A DNA stretch of 64,000 nucleotides from Scatosoma sp045542595. GTDB lineage: Bacteria; Bacillota; Clostridia; Christensenellales; Borkfalkiaceae. Where the stretch lies: the NCBI GenBank assembly GCA_045542595.1, contig JAZQLI010000030.1, positions 1-64,000 on the forward strand, read 5' to 3'. Below, piece by piece: positions 42,387-50,167 of the stretch. Position 1 is the stretch's first letter. Every line of letters starts with the position of its first letter. A model generated the notes under the pieces. The model was not told the DNA's origin. It made no database searches and worked only from the letters and a program-made list of their open reading frames with translations. The translations under genes were made by a program, and so were the position numbers.

Positions 42387-43043
42387 ATGAATAAAATCAA
42401 CGGCTATACGGAAGAAGAAGCAAAAAGTTTGGTGGAATATATCAAAGAAGGCAAAAGCCGCGGCAAAACGCTTACTTATTTGTTCGAAAGCTACGGCAAA
42501 CAACGCGGCAGGGCAAAGGGCAGCGTGCGTAATTATTACTACGCTTTGATGAAAAACAAAAACGCGGACGAACGTATCGTGCAACTTTTAAACGGCTCGC
42601 GCTTGCACGTAGAAAAGATTAAAGAATTCACGCCGCAAGAAACGGATGACGCACTCCGTAGTATTTTACGGGAAAAAAGTAAGGGAATGTCGGTGCGCCG
42701 CGCCATTAACAATCTTGCCCAAGGGGACGATAAACTGATGCTCCGTTTGCAAAATAAGTACCGTAACACCTTGAAAAAAGAGCCCGACCGCATCGCGGCT
42801 ATTGCAAAGGAATTAGGGCTGGGCGAAGAAGTGGAAGAACTGCACACGCGTATGGAACGCGCCAAAATGCGTCAAAGCAAACCGCAAAATGCGCCCACTT
42901 TGCCCGATAAGGATTTTTTACGTCGGCGCTTGGAAAATGAAATTAATGCACTCTATGATAGATTAACACAGGCGTTGAAAGCGGAAAACGAGCGTTTGCG
43001 CCGTGAAAACGAGTTGTTAAAATCGCAATTACAATCCGTATAA
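42387..43043 (+). CDS. RsfA-like SANT/Myb-type regulator with coiled coil
   Basis: A 218-aa protein. The N-terminal domain (about 5-60) with YTEEEAKSLVEYI...GKSRGKTLTYLFE...RAKGSVRNYYYALM is the Myb/SANT-like helix-turn-helix of the RsfA type, a group that includes prespore-specific regulators. A helical middle follows. The last 45 residues (about 172-218) form a coiled coil (ALKAENERLRRENELLKSQL). Targets unknown; a sporulation link is possible but not shown. SD AAAAGGAG. Confidence 0.75.
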   Translation: MNKINGYTEEEAKSLVEYIKEGKSRGKTLTYLFESYGKQRGRAKGSVRNYYYALMKNKNADERIVQLLNGSRLHVEKIKEFTPQETDDALRSILREKSKGMSVRRAINNLAQGDDKLMLRLQNKYRNTLKKEPDRIAAIAKELGLGEEVEELHTRMERAKMRQSKPQNAPTLPDKDFLRRRLENEINALYDRLTQALKAENERLRRENELLKSQLQSV

Positions 43044-43050
43044 AAGTATA

Positions 43051-43078
43051 AAACCGCCGTTTGAAACGGCGGTTTTTG
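43051..43078 (+). terminator. Terminator of the SANT-type regulator gene
   Basis: AAACCGCCGTT/AACGGCGGTTT stem with T tail; close to the convergent gene's stop. Confidence 0.85.
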
Positions 43079-43089
43079 CGTATGGCAAA

Positions 43090-43320
43090 TTATTTACGTC
43101 TTTTTTTCTCGCGCTTGTCGTCGTTTTCTTCGTCGGGATACGATTGCGGTGTAGCCGCACCGTTTTCCATTGCGCAAATTTTTTCATCGAGCATAGTATC
43201 CAACTTATTTTGCATTTCCTGTTGCGCTTTTCTAACCAACGTACGCATTTTATAATTATTCGCTGTGAGAAGCGCGCCGCAAACGCCGCCGATAACCAAA
43301 CCGATTGCGAATTTTTCCAT
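43090..43320 (-). CDS. YtxH-like small membrane protein
   Basis: A 76-aa protein with one N-terminal Gly-rich TM helix (about 3-22: FAIGLVIGGVCGALLTA) and a charged helical tail (KMRTLVRKAQQEMQNKLD), as in YtxH-domain proteins. The ATG at 43320 has AAGGAGG; frames extending further upstream are not supported. Divergent from ruvX. Confidence 0.65.
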   Translation of the reverse strand: MEKFAIGLVIGGVCGALLTANNYKMRTLVRKAQQEMQNKLDTMLDEKICAMENGAATPQSYPDEENDDKREKKRRK

Positions 43321-43420
43321 ATTGACCTCCTTGGGTTTTACCCCTGTATACGGTAGTATGTCGAAAAAAGTCGGTTTTATACAAAGGATAGAAAAAATAT
43401 AAAAATTTTGCGCGAAACAA

Positions 43421-43449
43421 TAGACGGCAGGACGAAATTGTGGTATAAT
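43421..43449 (+). promoter_or_regulatory. ruvX promoter
   Basis: TAGACG, a 17-bp spacer and TATAAT with TGG extension; the -10 ends 6 bp before the ATG at 43456. Confidence 0.65.
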
Positions 43450-43455
43450 AACAGT

Positions 43456-44211
43456 ATGATAGCCAAAAGAGTAATTGCCTTCGATATAGGCGACAAACGA
43501 ATAGGAGTAGCCGTTTCCGACCCGTTTAACGAATACGCTATGCCCTGCGAAACGTATTTCCGTACGGGAAAGTTTCAAACGGACGTTGCGGCGATAGCGA
43601 ATATCGCCAAAGAACGCGGCGTGGGCGTAATCGTTTGCGGAATGCCCGTCAATTACGACGGCACGGAAAGCGAACAAACGGAAAAAACTCGTCGGTTTAT
43701 CGACGCGTTAGCGGAAAAAACCGCTTTACCTATCGTACTCGAAGACGAGCGTTTTACCACGATGCAAGCGCGCGAAACGCAAATGCTGGGCGGCGTAAAA
43801 CGGGAAAACCGTAAAAAGACGGTGGACTCTATTGCCGCTTCGTATATACTCGAAAGCTATTTAGAACGTGAAAAAATAAAAGCCAAAAAGGAGACTGTTA
43901 TGAAGGAAGAAATCAAGGAAATGGACGAAGAAGAACGCATTATCGAGTTGGAAGACGAAGACGGCAACGTGGAAAAATTTTTACACGTGGCTACCATTCC
44001 GTATAAGGGGGTAAATTATTGCGTGTTCCAAGTAGCTGAACCTGAAACGGAAGAGGAAGAAGACGAAGTGGTTATCTACGCACTCGACGAAGAGAACGAA
44101 ATGCTCAATCCTTTGGAAGACGAGCAGCTTTTAGACGAAGTGTTTGCTGAATTTTGCAAGGAATACGAAAACTTTGAAGACGCTGACGAGGCGATGTCGT
44201 TAGATAATTAA
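43456..44211 (+). CDS. ruvX: RuvX-like Holliday-junction resolvase fused in frame to a DUF1292 domain
   Basis: A 251-aa protein. Residues 1-148 are a YqgF/RuvX RNase H-like domain (FDIGDKRIGVAVSD, VCGMPVNYDGTES, DERFTT, DSIAASYILESYL). Residues 149-251 are an acidic DUF1292 protein (ERIIELEDEDGNVEKFLHVATI, YCVFQVAEP, ALDEEN). The two are usually adjacent separate genes in Firmicutes; here no stop divides them. An internal SD and ATG at 43900 could still yield free DUF1292. The start at 43456 follows from the promoter and the RuvX N-terminus. Confidence 0.88.
   Translation: MIAKRVIAFDIGDKRIGVAVSDPFNEYAMPCETYFRTGKFQTDVAAIANIAKERGVGVIVCGMPVNYDGTESEQTEKTRRFIDALAEKTALPIVLEDERFTTMQARETQMLGGVKRENRKKTVDSIAASYILESYLEREKIKAKKETVMKEEIKEMDEEERIIELEDEDGNVEKFLHVATIPYKGVNYCVFQVAEPETEEEEDEVVIYALDEENEMLNPLEDEQLLDEVFAEFCKEYENFEDADEAMSLDN
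43900..44211 (+). other. Internal in-frame start for a free DUF1292 protein
   Basis: AAAAAGGAG, 7 bp and ATG (43900) lie at the domain border inside the ruvX fusion, giving a 103-aa acidic DUF1292 protein in the same frame. The SD is better than that of the upstream start, which has none. Confidence 0.65.
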
Positions 44212-44230
44212 TCAAGAAAAAACAAACAAA

Positions 44231-44271
44231 AAACGGATTGAAACAAACGTGTTTCAATCCGTTTCGTTTTT
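44231..44271. terminator. Bidirectional terminator
   Basis: AAACGGATTGAAAC/GTTTCAATCCGTTT stem, T-rich on both sides; covers the stop of the convergent XRE gene. Confidence 0.88.
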
Positions 44272-44482
44272 AAACGTCTTTTCGCCCTAATAGATAATCA
44301 ATGGAAACGTCGAAAAAATCGGCTATTTTCCATAACGTAAGCAAATCAGGCTCGGTTTTTCCAAGTTCCCAATAAGATACTTTTCGCTGTGTCGTTTCTA
44401 ATACGTCCGCAAGTTGCCATTGCGTTAAACCCGTTTCACTTCGTAAATTTCGTACCCGTTCCGCAAAATCTACTTTTCGCAT
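44270..44482 (-). CDS. Small XRE-family repressor
   Basis: A 70-aa single-domain HTH protein (RNLRSETGLTQWQLADVLETTQRKVSYWE, ending SIDYLLGRKD). SD AAAGGAGAG. Two 17-bp TAGACA-type palindromes lie just upstream and fill the promoter spacer on the opposite strand, so it probably represses itself and the divergent gene. Confidence 0.85.
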   Translation of the reverse strand: MRKVDFAERVRNLRSETGLTQWQLADVLETTQRKVSYWELGKTEPDLLTLWKIADFFDVSIDYLLGRKDV

Positions 44483-44506
44483 ACCTTTCTCTCCTTTATT
44501 ATTTCT

Positions 44507-44562
44507 ATTATAGACAAAAATAGTCTAAAATGGTTGATATAGACAAAAAATGTCTATATAAT
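44507..44562. promoter_or_regulatory. Divergent operator-promoter region of the XRE repressor
   Basis: Operators TAGACAAAAATAGTCTA (44511-44527) and TAGACAAAAAATGTCTA (44540-44556). The second is exactly the 17-bp spacer of a plus-strand promoter, TTGATA (44534-44539) to TATAAT (44557-44562). A minus-strand TATAAT (44507-44512) adjoins the first. A further half site TTGTCTA lies at about 44576. Confidence 0.75.
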
Positions 44563-44666
44563 AGTTAAACAATTATTGTCTAAAAAATTTTTTTGACGCG
44601 ATTCGTGGCATTTTTAACCGAACAAAAACATTTGTGATATAATAGGGTTACATAGGCGATACGACA

Positions 44667-45088
44667 ATGCACAAAATAAAAGAAAAAGAAAAGAAACAGG
44701 GGCTTTTTCAAGGCATATCCGAATGGCAACGGCTATTTGGCGATATGGATAAGCATATTCGCTTATTCGACGCGTATTGCTGGAACGCTTACACAACCAA
44801 AGAAAATTTAACGAAAAAGCGCGACGAAACGTTGAAAATGGTAAAAAGCTTAGATAATATCGATTTGCACGTGCTTTATATATCTATCATTTACGGGGAC
44901 TCAATAAAAATTCCTTACTGGATATGCGGCAAAAACTCTACGTAGCCGAATGCGCATTTTTAAACGAACTTTTACACACGGACGAATACGTAGATATTTT
45001 TGTTATCGGACAAGTAGAAAATAACGATTGGCGTTTTCTACCCAAAAAAGAGAGAAAAAATTATAAAAAACCTGAAAATCCCCCTTAA
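44667..45088 (+). pseudogene. Frameshifted gene of unknown function next to the XRE repressor
   Basis: The first frame (ATG 44667) gives 92 residues to a stop at 44945 (LFQGISEWQRLFGDMDKHIRLFD at its core, split here by a slash: LFQGISEWQRL/FGDMDKH). A second frame, open from about 44855, continues without a break to 45088 (MRQKLYVAECAFLNELLHTD, then IFVIGQVENNDW). The two overlap where a single-base shift would join them into one protein of about 140 aa. Either a real frameshift mutation or an assembly error. The family is not recognised. Confidence 0.6.
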
Positions 45089-45094
45089 AATAGC

Positions 45095-45123
45095 TTGCCA
45101 AGCTTTGCCGTATATGGTAAAAT
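45095..45123 (+). promoter_or_regulatory. rpsB-tsf promoter
   Basis: TTGCCA, a 17-bp spacer and TAAAAT. Confidence 0.7.
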
Positions 45124-45129
45124 AATATA

Positions 45130-45241
45130 GCTAAAAATTCACACTCGCTCATTGCGCGTAATCCGTGTCCGTAAAATCTTTCTAATGCGGATAAGTTACG
45201 AGCCTAACGCAAGGCGAGGAGGTTAAACGGAGGTATGAATT
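45130..45241 (+). promoter_or_regulatory. Long rpsB leader, candidate autoregulatory RNA
   Basis: About 110 nt without an ORF separate the promoter from rpsB. Short pairings are visible (GCCTAACGCAAGGC at about 45211) and two SD-like blocks (GAGGAGG, CGGAGG) lie near the end. S2 leaders regulating rpsB-tsf are known in several phyla; whether this one matches a described class cannot be told by eye. Confidence 0.4.
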
Positions 45242-46015
45242 ATGGCAGTTATCACTATGAAACAGCTTTTGGAAGCTGGCGTACACTTTGGTCATCAAAC
45301 CAGAAAGTGGAATCCCAAAATGAAGAAGTACATCTTCGCGGCAAGAAACGATATTCACATTATCGACTTGCAGGTTACCGCTAACCTTATCGAAGAAGCG
45401 TATGCGTTCGTTTGCGAAAGCGTAAAAGCAGGCAAAACGGTGCTTTTCGTTGGTACGAAGAAGCAAGCGCAAGACGCCATCAAAGAAGAAGCGGAACGTT
45501 GCGGTCAATATTACGTGAACTCCCGTTGGCTTGGCGGATGCCTTACCAACTTCAAAACGATGCGTAGCCGCGTAGAACGTTTGGAAAAGTTAGAAGCTAT
45601 GGAAGCGAATGGCGATTTCGACCTTCTTCCCAAGAAAGAAGTTATGCTTTTGAAGAAAGAAATGGGCAAATTGCAAGCTAACCTTGGCGGTATTAAAACG
45701 ATGAAAGCTATGCCCGGCGTTATGTTCGTGGTTGACCCCCACAACGAAGAGATCGCTATTAAAGAAGCGAAAAAGCTCGGCATCAAAATCGTGGCTATTA
45801 CCGACACCAACTGCGACCCTGACGTAGTAGACTACGTTATCCCCGGCAACGACGACGCTATCCGTGCAATCAAATTGATTTCTTCCGTAATCGCAAACGC
45901 GGTTATCGAAGCAAACCAAGGCGAAGAAGCGCTTGTAGCAGCAGTAGAAACGGCGGAAGAAACCGCACCCGAATCGATTGAAGAAGTGGTTGCAGCTGCG
46001 GAAGAAAACGCGTAA
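45242..46015 (+). CDS. rpsB: 30S ribosomal protein uS2
   Basis: A 257-aa protein. LLEAGVHFGHQTRKWNPKM, VGTKKQAQDAI, RWLGGCLTNFKTM and FVVDPHNEEIAIKEA are the S2 blocks. An acidic Ala/Glu-rich C-terminal tail of about 35 residues extends beyond the core. Cotranscribed with tsf. Confidence 0.98.
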   Translation: MAVITMKQLLEAGVHFGHQTRKWNPKMKKYIFAARNDIHIIDLQVTANLIEEAYAFVCESVKAGKTVLFVGTKKQAQDAIKEEAERCGQYYVNSRWLGGCLTNFKTMRSRVERLEKLEAMEANGDFDLLPKKEVMLLKKEMGKLQANLGGIKTMKAMPGVMFVVDPHNEEIAIKEAKKLGIKIVAITDTNCDPDVVDYVIPGNDDAIRAIKLISSVIANAVIEANQGEEALVAAVETAEETAPESIEEVVAAAEENA

Positions 46016-46060
46016 GTATCGCAAAAAATTAACCGAAAAAATATTAAGGAGAATACTATT

Positions 46061-46951
46061 ATGGCATTTACCGCAAAAGACGTAATGGCGCTTCGTGAAA
46101 AGACGGGCGCAGGCGTTATGGACTGTAAAAAGGCTTTGACGGACGCTGACGGCGATATGGCGAAAGCAGCGGACATTTTGAGAGAAAGAGGCATCGCGAA
46201 AGCGGAAAAGAAGGCTTCCCGTATCGCAGCGGAAGGTATCGTTGCTTGCTATATCGAAGGCAAGACGGGCGTTCTTGTAGAACTCAACTGCGAATCCGAC
46301 TTCGTTGCAAAGAACCCGCAATTCAGCGAAATCGCAACGGAAGTTTCCAAAGTAATCATTAAAGAAAACCCCGAAAACGTAGAAGCGCTTTTGGGCTGCG
46401 CTTATGCAGGCGCTACCGTGGAAGAATATTTGAAGGGCAAAATTGCTATTATCGGTGAAAAGATTGCCGTTCGTCGTTTTGTAAAATACACCACCGACGG
46501 TTTCCTTGCAAGCTATATTCACCTTGGCGGCAAGCTCGGCGTTATGTTGGATATGGCAGGCGACGAAAGCGACGTTGCAAAAGAAGTTGCACACGACGTT
46601 ACGCTCCAAATCGCATTCACGAAACCTGCATACCTTACGAAGGACGAAGTTTCCGCGGAAACGCTTGAAAAGGAAAAGGCTGTTTTGAAACAACAAGCTA
46701 TCAACGAAGGCAAACCCGAAGCAATCGCTGAAAAGATGGTTATGGGTAGAATTAAAAAATTCTACGAAGAAAACTGTCTTTTGGAACAAGCGTTCATCAA
46801 GGACGATTCGAAGAAGGTTTGCGAACTTGTAAAATCGGGCAACACTTCTATCAACAAATTCGCGTTCTTCATTATGGGCGAAGGTCTTGAAAAGAAGAGT
46901 GAAGATTTAAGCGAAGAAGTAGCAAAACAAGTTGCTGCGGCGAAGAACTAA
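46061..46951 (+). CDS. tsf: Elongation factor Ts
   Basis: A 296-aa nucleotide exchange factor for EF-Tu. REKTGAGVMDCKKAL is at the N-terminus, followed by LNCESDFVAKN and the C-terminal EFTS domain. AAGGAG precedes the ATG. It follows rpsB by 45 bp. Confidence 0.98.
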   Translation: MAFTAKDVMALREKTGAGVMDCKKALTDADGDMAKAADILRERGIAKAEKKASRIAAEGIVACYIEGKTGVLVELNCESDFVAKNPQFSEIATEVSKVIIKENPENVEALLGCAYAGATVEEYLKGKIAIIGEKIAVRRFVKYTTDGFLASYIHLGGKLGVMLDMAGDESDVAKEVAHDVTLQIAFTKPAYLTKDEVSAETLEKEKAVLKQQAINEGKPEAIAEKMVMGRIKKFYEENCLLEQAFIKDDSKKVCELVKSGNTSINKFAFFIMGEGLEKKSEDLSEEVAKQVAAAKN

Positions 46952-46970
46952 TCGCTAAAATACCAAAAAC

Positions 46971-47003
46971 AAAACCGCGTGGATTTTTCCGCGCGGTTTT
47001 TAC
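46971..47003 (+). terminator. tsf terminator
   Basis: AAAACCGCG/CGCGGTTTT stem followed by T. Confidence 0.88.
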
Positions 47004-47054
47004 GTATTCTTTGAAAATTTTTATAAATTTCACGCACTTTTTTGCTAAATAGTA

Positions 47055-47083
47055 TAGATTTCTTTTGAAGAATATGGTATAAT
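47055..47083 (+). promoter_or_regulatory. pyrH operon promoter
   Basis: TATAAT (47078-47083) with TGG extended -10; the -35 (TAGATT) is weak. Confidence 0.65.
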
Positions 47084-47116
47084 AGATAAAATGGAATATG
47101 CTAAGGAGAAAAAATT

Positions 47117-47824
47117 ATGCAACCTATTTACAAACGCGTACTTTTGAAACTTTCGGGCGAAGCACTCGCCGGCGACCAACGTTTCGGGCTCAACCACGAA
47201 GTTATCGCTCCCGTAGTGGAACAAATTGTAAAAATCCATAATATGGGCGTACAGGTGGGCTTGGTTATCGGCGGCGGAAACTTTTGGCGCGGCAGACAGG
47301 GCACGAATATGGACAGGACGACAGCCGACCATATGGGTATGCTTGCGACGGTTATGAACTCGCTTGCGATGATGGACGCTATCGAACAACACGGCGTACC
47401 CGTACGCGTGCAAACGGCACTCGATATGGTGTCGTTGGCTGAACCGTTCATTTTGCGGAAAGCACTCCGTCATTTTGAAATGGGGCGCATTGTTATTTTT
47501 GCCTGCGGTACGGGCAATCCTTATTGCTCCACCGATACGGCGGCGGCACTCCGCGCTTGCGAAATCGACGCGGATATCTTGCTTATGGCGAAGAACGTAG
47601 ACGGCATTTACGATTCTGACCCTAAAACGAATCCCTTGGCACAAAAATATGAAGAACTCAGATATGCCGATATCATCAATCGCGGCTTGAAAGTAATCGA
47701 CTTCACGGCGGCGACGATGTGTATGGAAAACAACGTACCCACGCTGGCGTTTGGCTTGAATGAAGAAAATTCTATCGTGCGCGCGGTTTGCGGCGAAAAG
47801 CTGGGTACTATTATCAAAGTATAA
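47117..47824 (+). CDS. pyrH: UMP kinase
   Basis: A 235-aa amino-acid-kinase-fold enzyme making UDP from UMP. It shows RVLLKLSGEALAG, VIGGGNFWRGR, TADHMGMLATVMNSLAM and KNVDGIYDSDP. First gene of pyrH-frr-uppS-cdsA-dxr-rseP, a typical Firmicutes order. Confidence 0.97.
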   Translation: MQPIYKRVLLKLSGEALAGDQRFGLNHEVIAPVVEQIVKIHNMGVQVGLVIGGGNFWRGRQGTNMDRTTADHMGMLATVMNSLAMMDAIEQHGVPVRVQTALDMVSLAEPFILRKALRHFEMGRIVIFACGTGNPYCSTDTAAALRACEIDADILLMAKNVDGIYDSDPKTNPLAQKYEELRYADIINRGLKVIDFTAATMCMENNVPTLAFGLNEENSIVRAVCGEKLGTIIKV

Positions 47825-47854
47825 ATAAATATCATTGTAAAAAGGAGAGATACT

Positions 47855-48427
47855 ATGATTGAAAACGAAAAAGTAGACGAAATGAGCTTGGAATTAGAAG
47901 AAAAATCGGAAAATACGATTAAAGCGCTCGAGGGCGACTACGGCGCGCTTAGAACGGGTAGAGCCAACCCCAATATTTTAAATAAAATTGAAGTAGAAGC
48001 ATACGGCGGTATGAGCAAACTTATCGAACTTGGCAACGTTTCCACTTTGGACGCGCGTACATTACAGGTCAATCTTTGGGATAAATCGCTTTTAAAAGCG
48101 ACGGAAAAGGCTATTTTGCAATCGAATATCGGCATTACGCCTGTCAATAACGGCAACGTGATTTTGCTTACCTTCCCCGTAATGACGGAAGAACGCAGAA
48201 AAGAGCTTGTAAAACAAGCGAAAAAGATGGGTGAAGACGCTAAGGTTGCCCTTAGAAACCACCGTCGTGAAGCGATGGATGTACTCAAAAAATTGAAGAC
48301 GTCTAAAGAGCTTTCGGAAGACGAAGTAGCAGGCTGTGAAGCGGAAGTAGAAAAAACGGTATCGGGCTATATGTCGACGCTCGAATCGATTATTTCCGCA
48401 AAAGAAAAAGAATTGATGTCTATCTAA
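47855..48427 (+). CDS. frr: Ribosome recycling factor
   Basis: A 190-aa protein that splits post-termination ribosomes with EF-G. ALEGDYGALRTGRANPNILNK, split here as ALEGDYGALRTG/RANPNILNK, and the LTEERRKELVK-like block TEERRKELVKQAKKM identify it. SD AAAGGAG. Lies directly before uppS. Confidence 0.97.
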   Translation: MIENEKVDEMSLELEEKSENTIKALEGDYGALRTGRANPNILNKIEVEAYGGMSKLIELGNVSTLDARTLQVNLWDKSLLKATEKAILQSNIGITPVNNGNVILLTFPVMTEERRKELVKQAKKMGEDAKVALRNHRREAMDVLKKLKTSKELSEDEVAGCEAEVEKTVSGYMSTLESIISAKEKELMSI

Positions 48428-48430
48428 GCT

Positions 48431-49159
48431 ATGTTTGGGAATAAAATAAAAGCAGGAACGCGTATTCCCAAGCATATCGCCTTGATTATGGACGGCAACG
48501 GGCGTTGGGCGAAAAAGCGTATGTTGCCGCGCTCGATGGGGCATAAACAAGGTATGGAGCGTATGATAGGGCTTTTGGAACACGCGTACGATTTGGGTGT
48601 TTCTTACGTAACGGTATATGCATTATCCACCGAAAATTTGCGCCGTCCCAAAGACGAGCTGGAAGGCTTGTACAATCTTGTACGTAATTATTTTGCGGTA
48701 TATATGCAAAAAATTTGTTCGCGTGGCGTAAAGCTTCGTATCGTAGGCGATATTTCACCGTTACCGCAGGACGTACAGGATACGCTAACTTCTTGTGCAG
48801 CGGAAACGGAAAAGTATGCCCACGGCGGTAAAGAACTCAATTTCGCGTTTGGATACGGTTCGCGTGCGGAAATCGTCCGTGCGGTGAATACCGCAGTGGA
48901 AACAGGCGAAAGAGTAACGGAAGAAAGCTTTTCGTCGTTATTATATACGCACGGTCAACCCGACCCCGATTTGCTTATCCGCACGGGTAAGGAAAGCCGA
49001 CTTTCCAACTTTTTATTATACCAAGCGGCGTATGCGGAGTTGTATTTTTCCGAAAAGCTTTTCCCCGATTTTTCTAATAGGGAATTGGAAAAAGCTATCG
49101 TATGGTTTTCGGGCAGGACGCGTCGGTTCGGTAAAACGGATGAACAATTAAAAAAATAA
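48431..49159 (+). CDS. uppS: Undecaprenyl diphosphate synthase
   Basis: A 242-aa cis-prenyltransferase making the lipid carrier for wall synthesis. HIALIMDGNGRWAKKR holds the catalytic Asp. YALSTENLRRP and the C-terminal PDLLIRTGKESRLSNFLLYQ are present. The start lies 3 bp after frr with no clear SD, suggesting translational coupling. Confidence 0.97.
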   Translation: MFGNKIKAGTRIPKHIALIMDGNGRWAKKRMLPRSMGHKQGMERMIGLLEHAYDLGVSYVTVYALSTENLRRPKDELEGLYNLVRNYFAVYMQKICSRGVKLRIVGDISPLPQDVQDTLTSCAAETEKYAHGGKELNFAFGYGSRAEIVRAVNTAVETGERVTEESFSSLLYTHGQPDPDLLIRTGKESRLSNFLLYQAAYAELYFSEKLFPDFSNRELEKAIVWFSGRTRRFGKTDEQLKK

Positions 49160-49169
49160 CAAAAGTAAA

Positions 49170-49215
49170 GGGCAGGTATGCGTTGAATGAAATATTATGA
49201 CGCATACTTGTCGTT
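49170..49215 (+). repeat. Dispersed palindromic repeat (copy between uppS and cdsA)
   Basis: GGGCAGGTATGCGTTGAA (49170-49187) is the reverse complement of the word in the proC terminator with one mismatch. CAGGTATGCGT pairs with ACGCATACTTG (about 49201-49211), giving a hairpin with one G-T pair. Confidence 0.6.
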
Positions 49216-49233
49216 TAGCAAGGGAAAAGATTT

Positions 49234-50145
49234 ATGAAAACAAGAGTAATTTCAGGCACGGTATACGTGGCGATATTGCTAGCATTTTATCTTCTGAAAG
49301 TGTTGGTGCACGATTTATTTTTCGACGTATTCATTTGGTTTTGCGCCATTGTGGGTACGTGGGAAATGCTTCGCGCCAACAAACAAAACACAACCAAACC
49401 GCAACGCGTAATCGTAATGATTTTCGCGGTGCTTGCTATTCCTTGTAACGCCATTGCCGAAAGTATGATTTTTTCAGAAAGACAATACGGTTTGCACGTC
49501 GTTAGTATTTTATTCTTTATGCTTGCGGTAGCACTGCTTATTTTACTTGTCGTACGCAACGACGAAACCAGCTTGCAAAGCATAGGTACGTCCTTTTTAT
49601 CGGCGGTATATCCCACGCTCCTTTTGTGCCTTTTGGTGCAAGCAAATCACGTGCCATTGCTCGATGCGGCAAAAGAATACGCGTTTAATTCCGATTTGCT
49701 TATCTTATTCATTTTCGTCATTTCTCCCGCGGCGGACTGCTTTGCCTTCTTCGTAGGGGTACTCTTTGGTAAAAAATATCCCCGTAAATTAGCGCCTACG
49801 CTTAGTCCTAAAAAGACGGTTGTCGGTGCGGTTGGCGGACTGATAGGCGGACTTATCGGCGGCGGCGTTATCTATCTTTGCTACAACGCTATCGTAGGTA
49901 GTTTTGAAATGATGTGGTTGTGGTTGCCTATCTATTTCGCAATCGGATTCCTTGCGGCGGCGGCAACTATGTTTGGGGATTTGGTGGAAAGCAGCATCAA
50001 ACGTCAACTGCAAATTAAGGATATGGGCAATATTATGCCCGGGCACGGCGGCGTGTTAGACCGTATCGACGGCACGCAATTTGCCACTTTAGCGGTGTAT
50101 CTTTGCTTCGTCGTGGTGCGTATGCTTATTTTGCCGTACGTTTAA
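49234..50145 (+). CDS. cdsA: Phosphatidate cytidylyltransferase
   Basis: A 303-aa membrane enzyme making CDP-diacylglycerol. About eight TM helices; the C-terminal signature SSIKRQLQIKDMGNIMPGHGG, cited here as SIKRQLQIKD and MPGHGGVLDRIDG, is intact. Located in the pyrH-rseP cluster. Confidence 0.96.
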   Translation: MKTRVISGTVYVAILLAFYLLKVLVHDLFFDVFIWFCAIVGTWEMLRANKQNTTKPQRVIVMIFAVLAIPCNAIAESMIFSERQYGLHVVSILFFMLAVALLILLVVRNDETSLQSIGTSFLSAVYPTLLLCLLVQANHVPLLDAAKEYAFNSDLLILFIFVISPAADCFAFFVGVLFGKKYPRKLAPTLSPKKTVVGAVGGLIGGLIGGGVIYLCYNAIVGSFEMMWLWLPIYFAIGFLAAAATMFGDLVESSIKRQLQIKDMGNIMPGHGGVLDRIDGTQFATLAVYLCFVVVRMLILPYV

Positions 50146-50167
50146 TACCCCAAAGGAGTAACGCAAG

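Noticed and set aside
45590..46789. 399-codon frame antisense to rpsB-tsf
   Set aside because: Lies fully opposite two certain ribosomal/translation genes and gives a low-complexity Phe/Arg-rich product.
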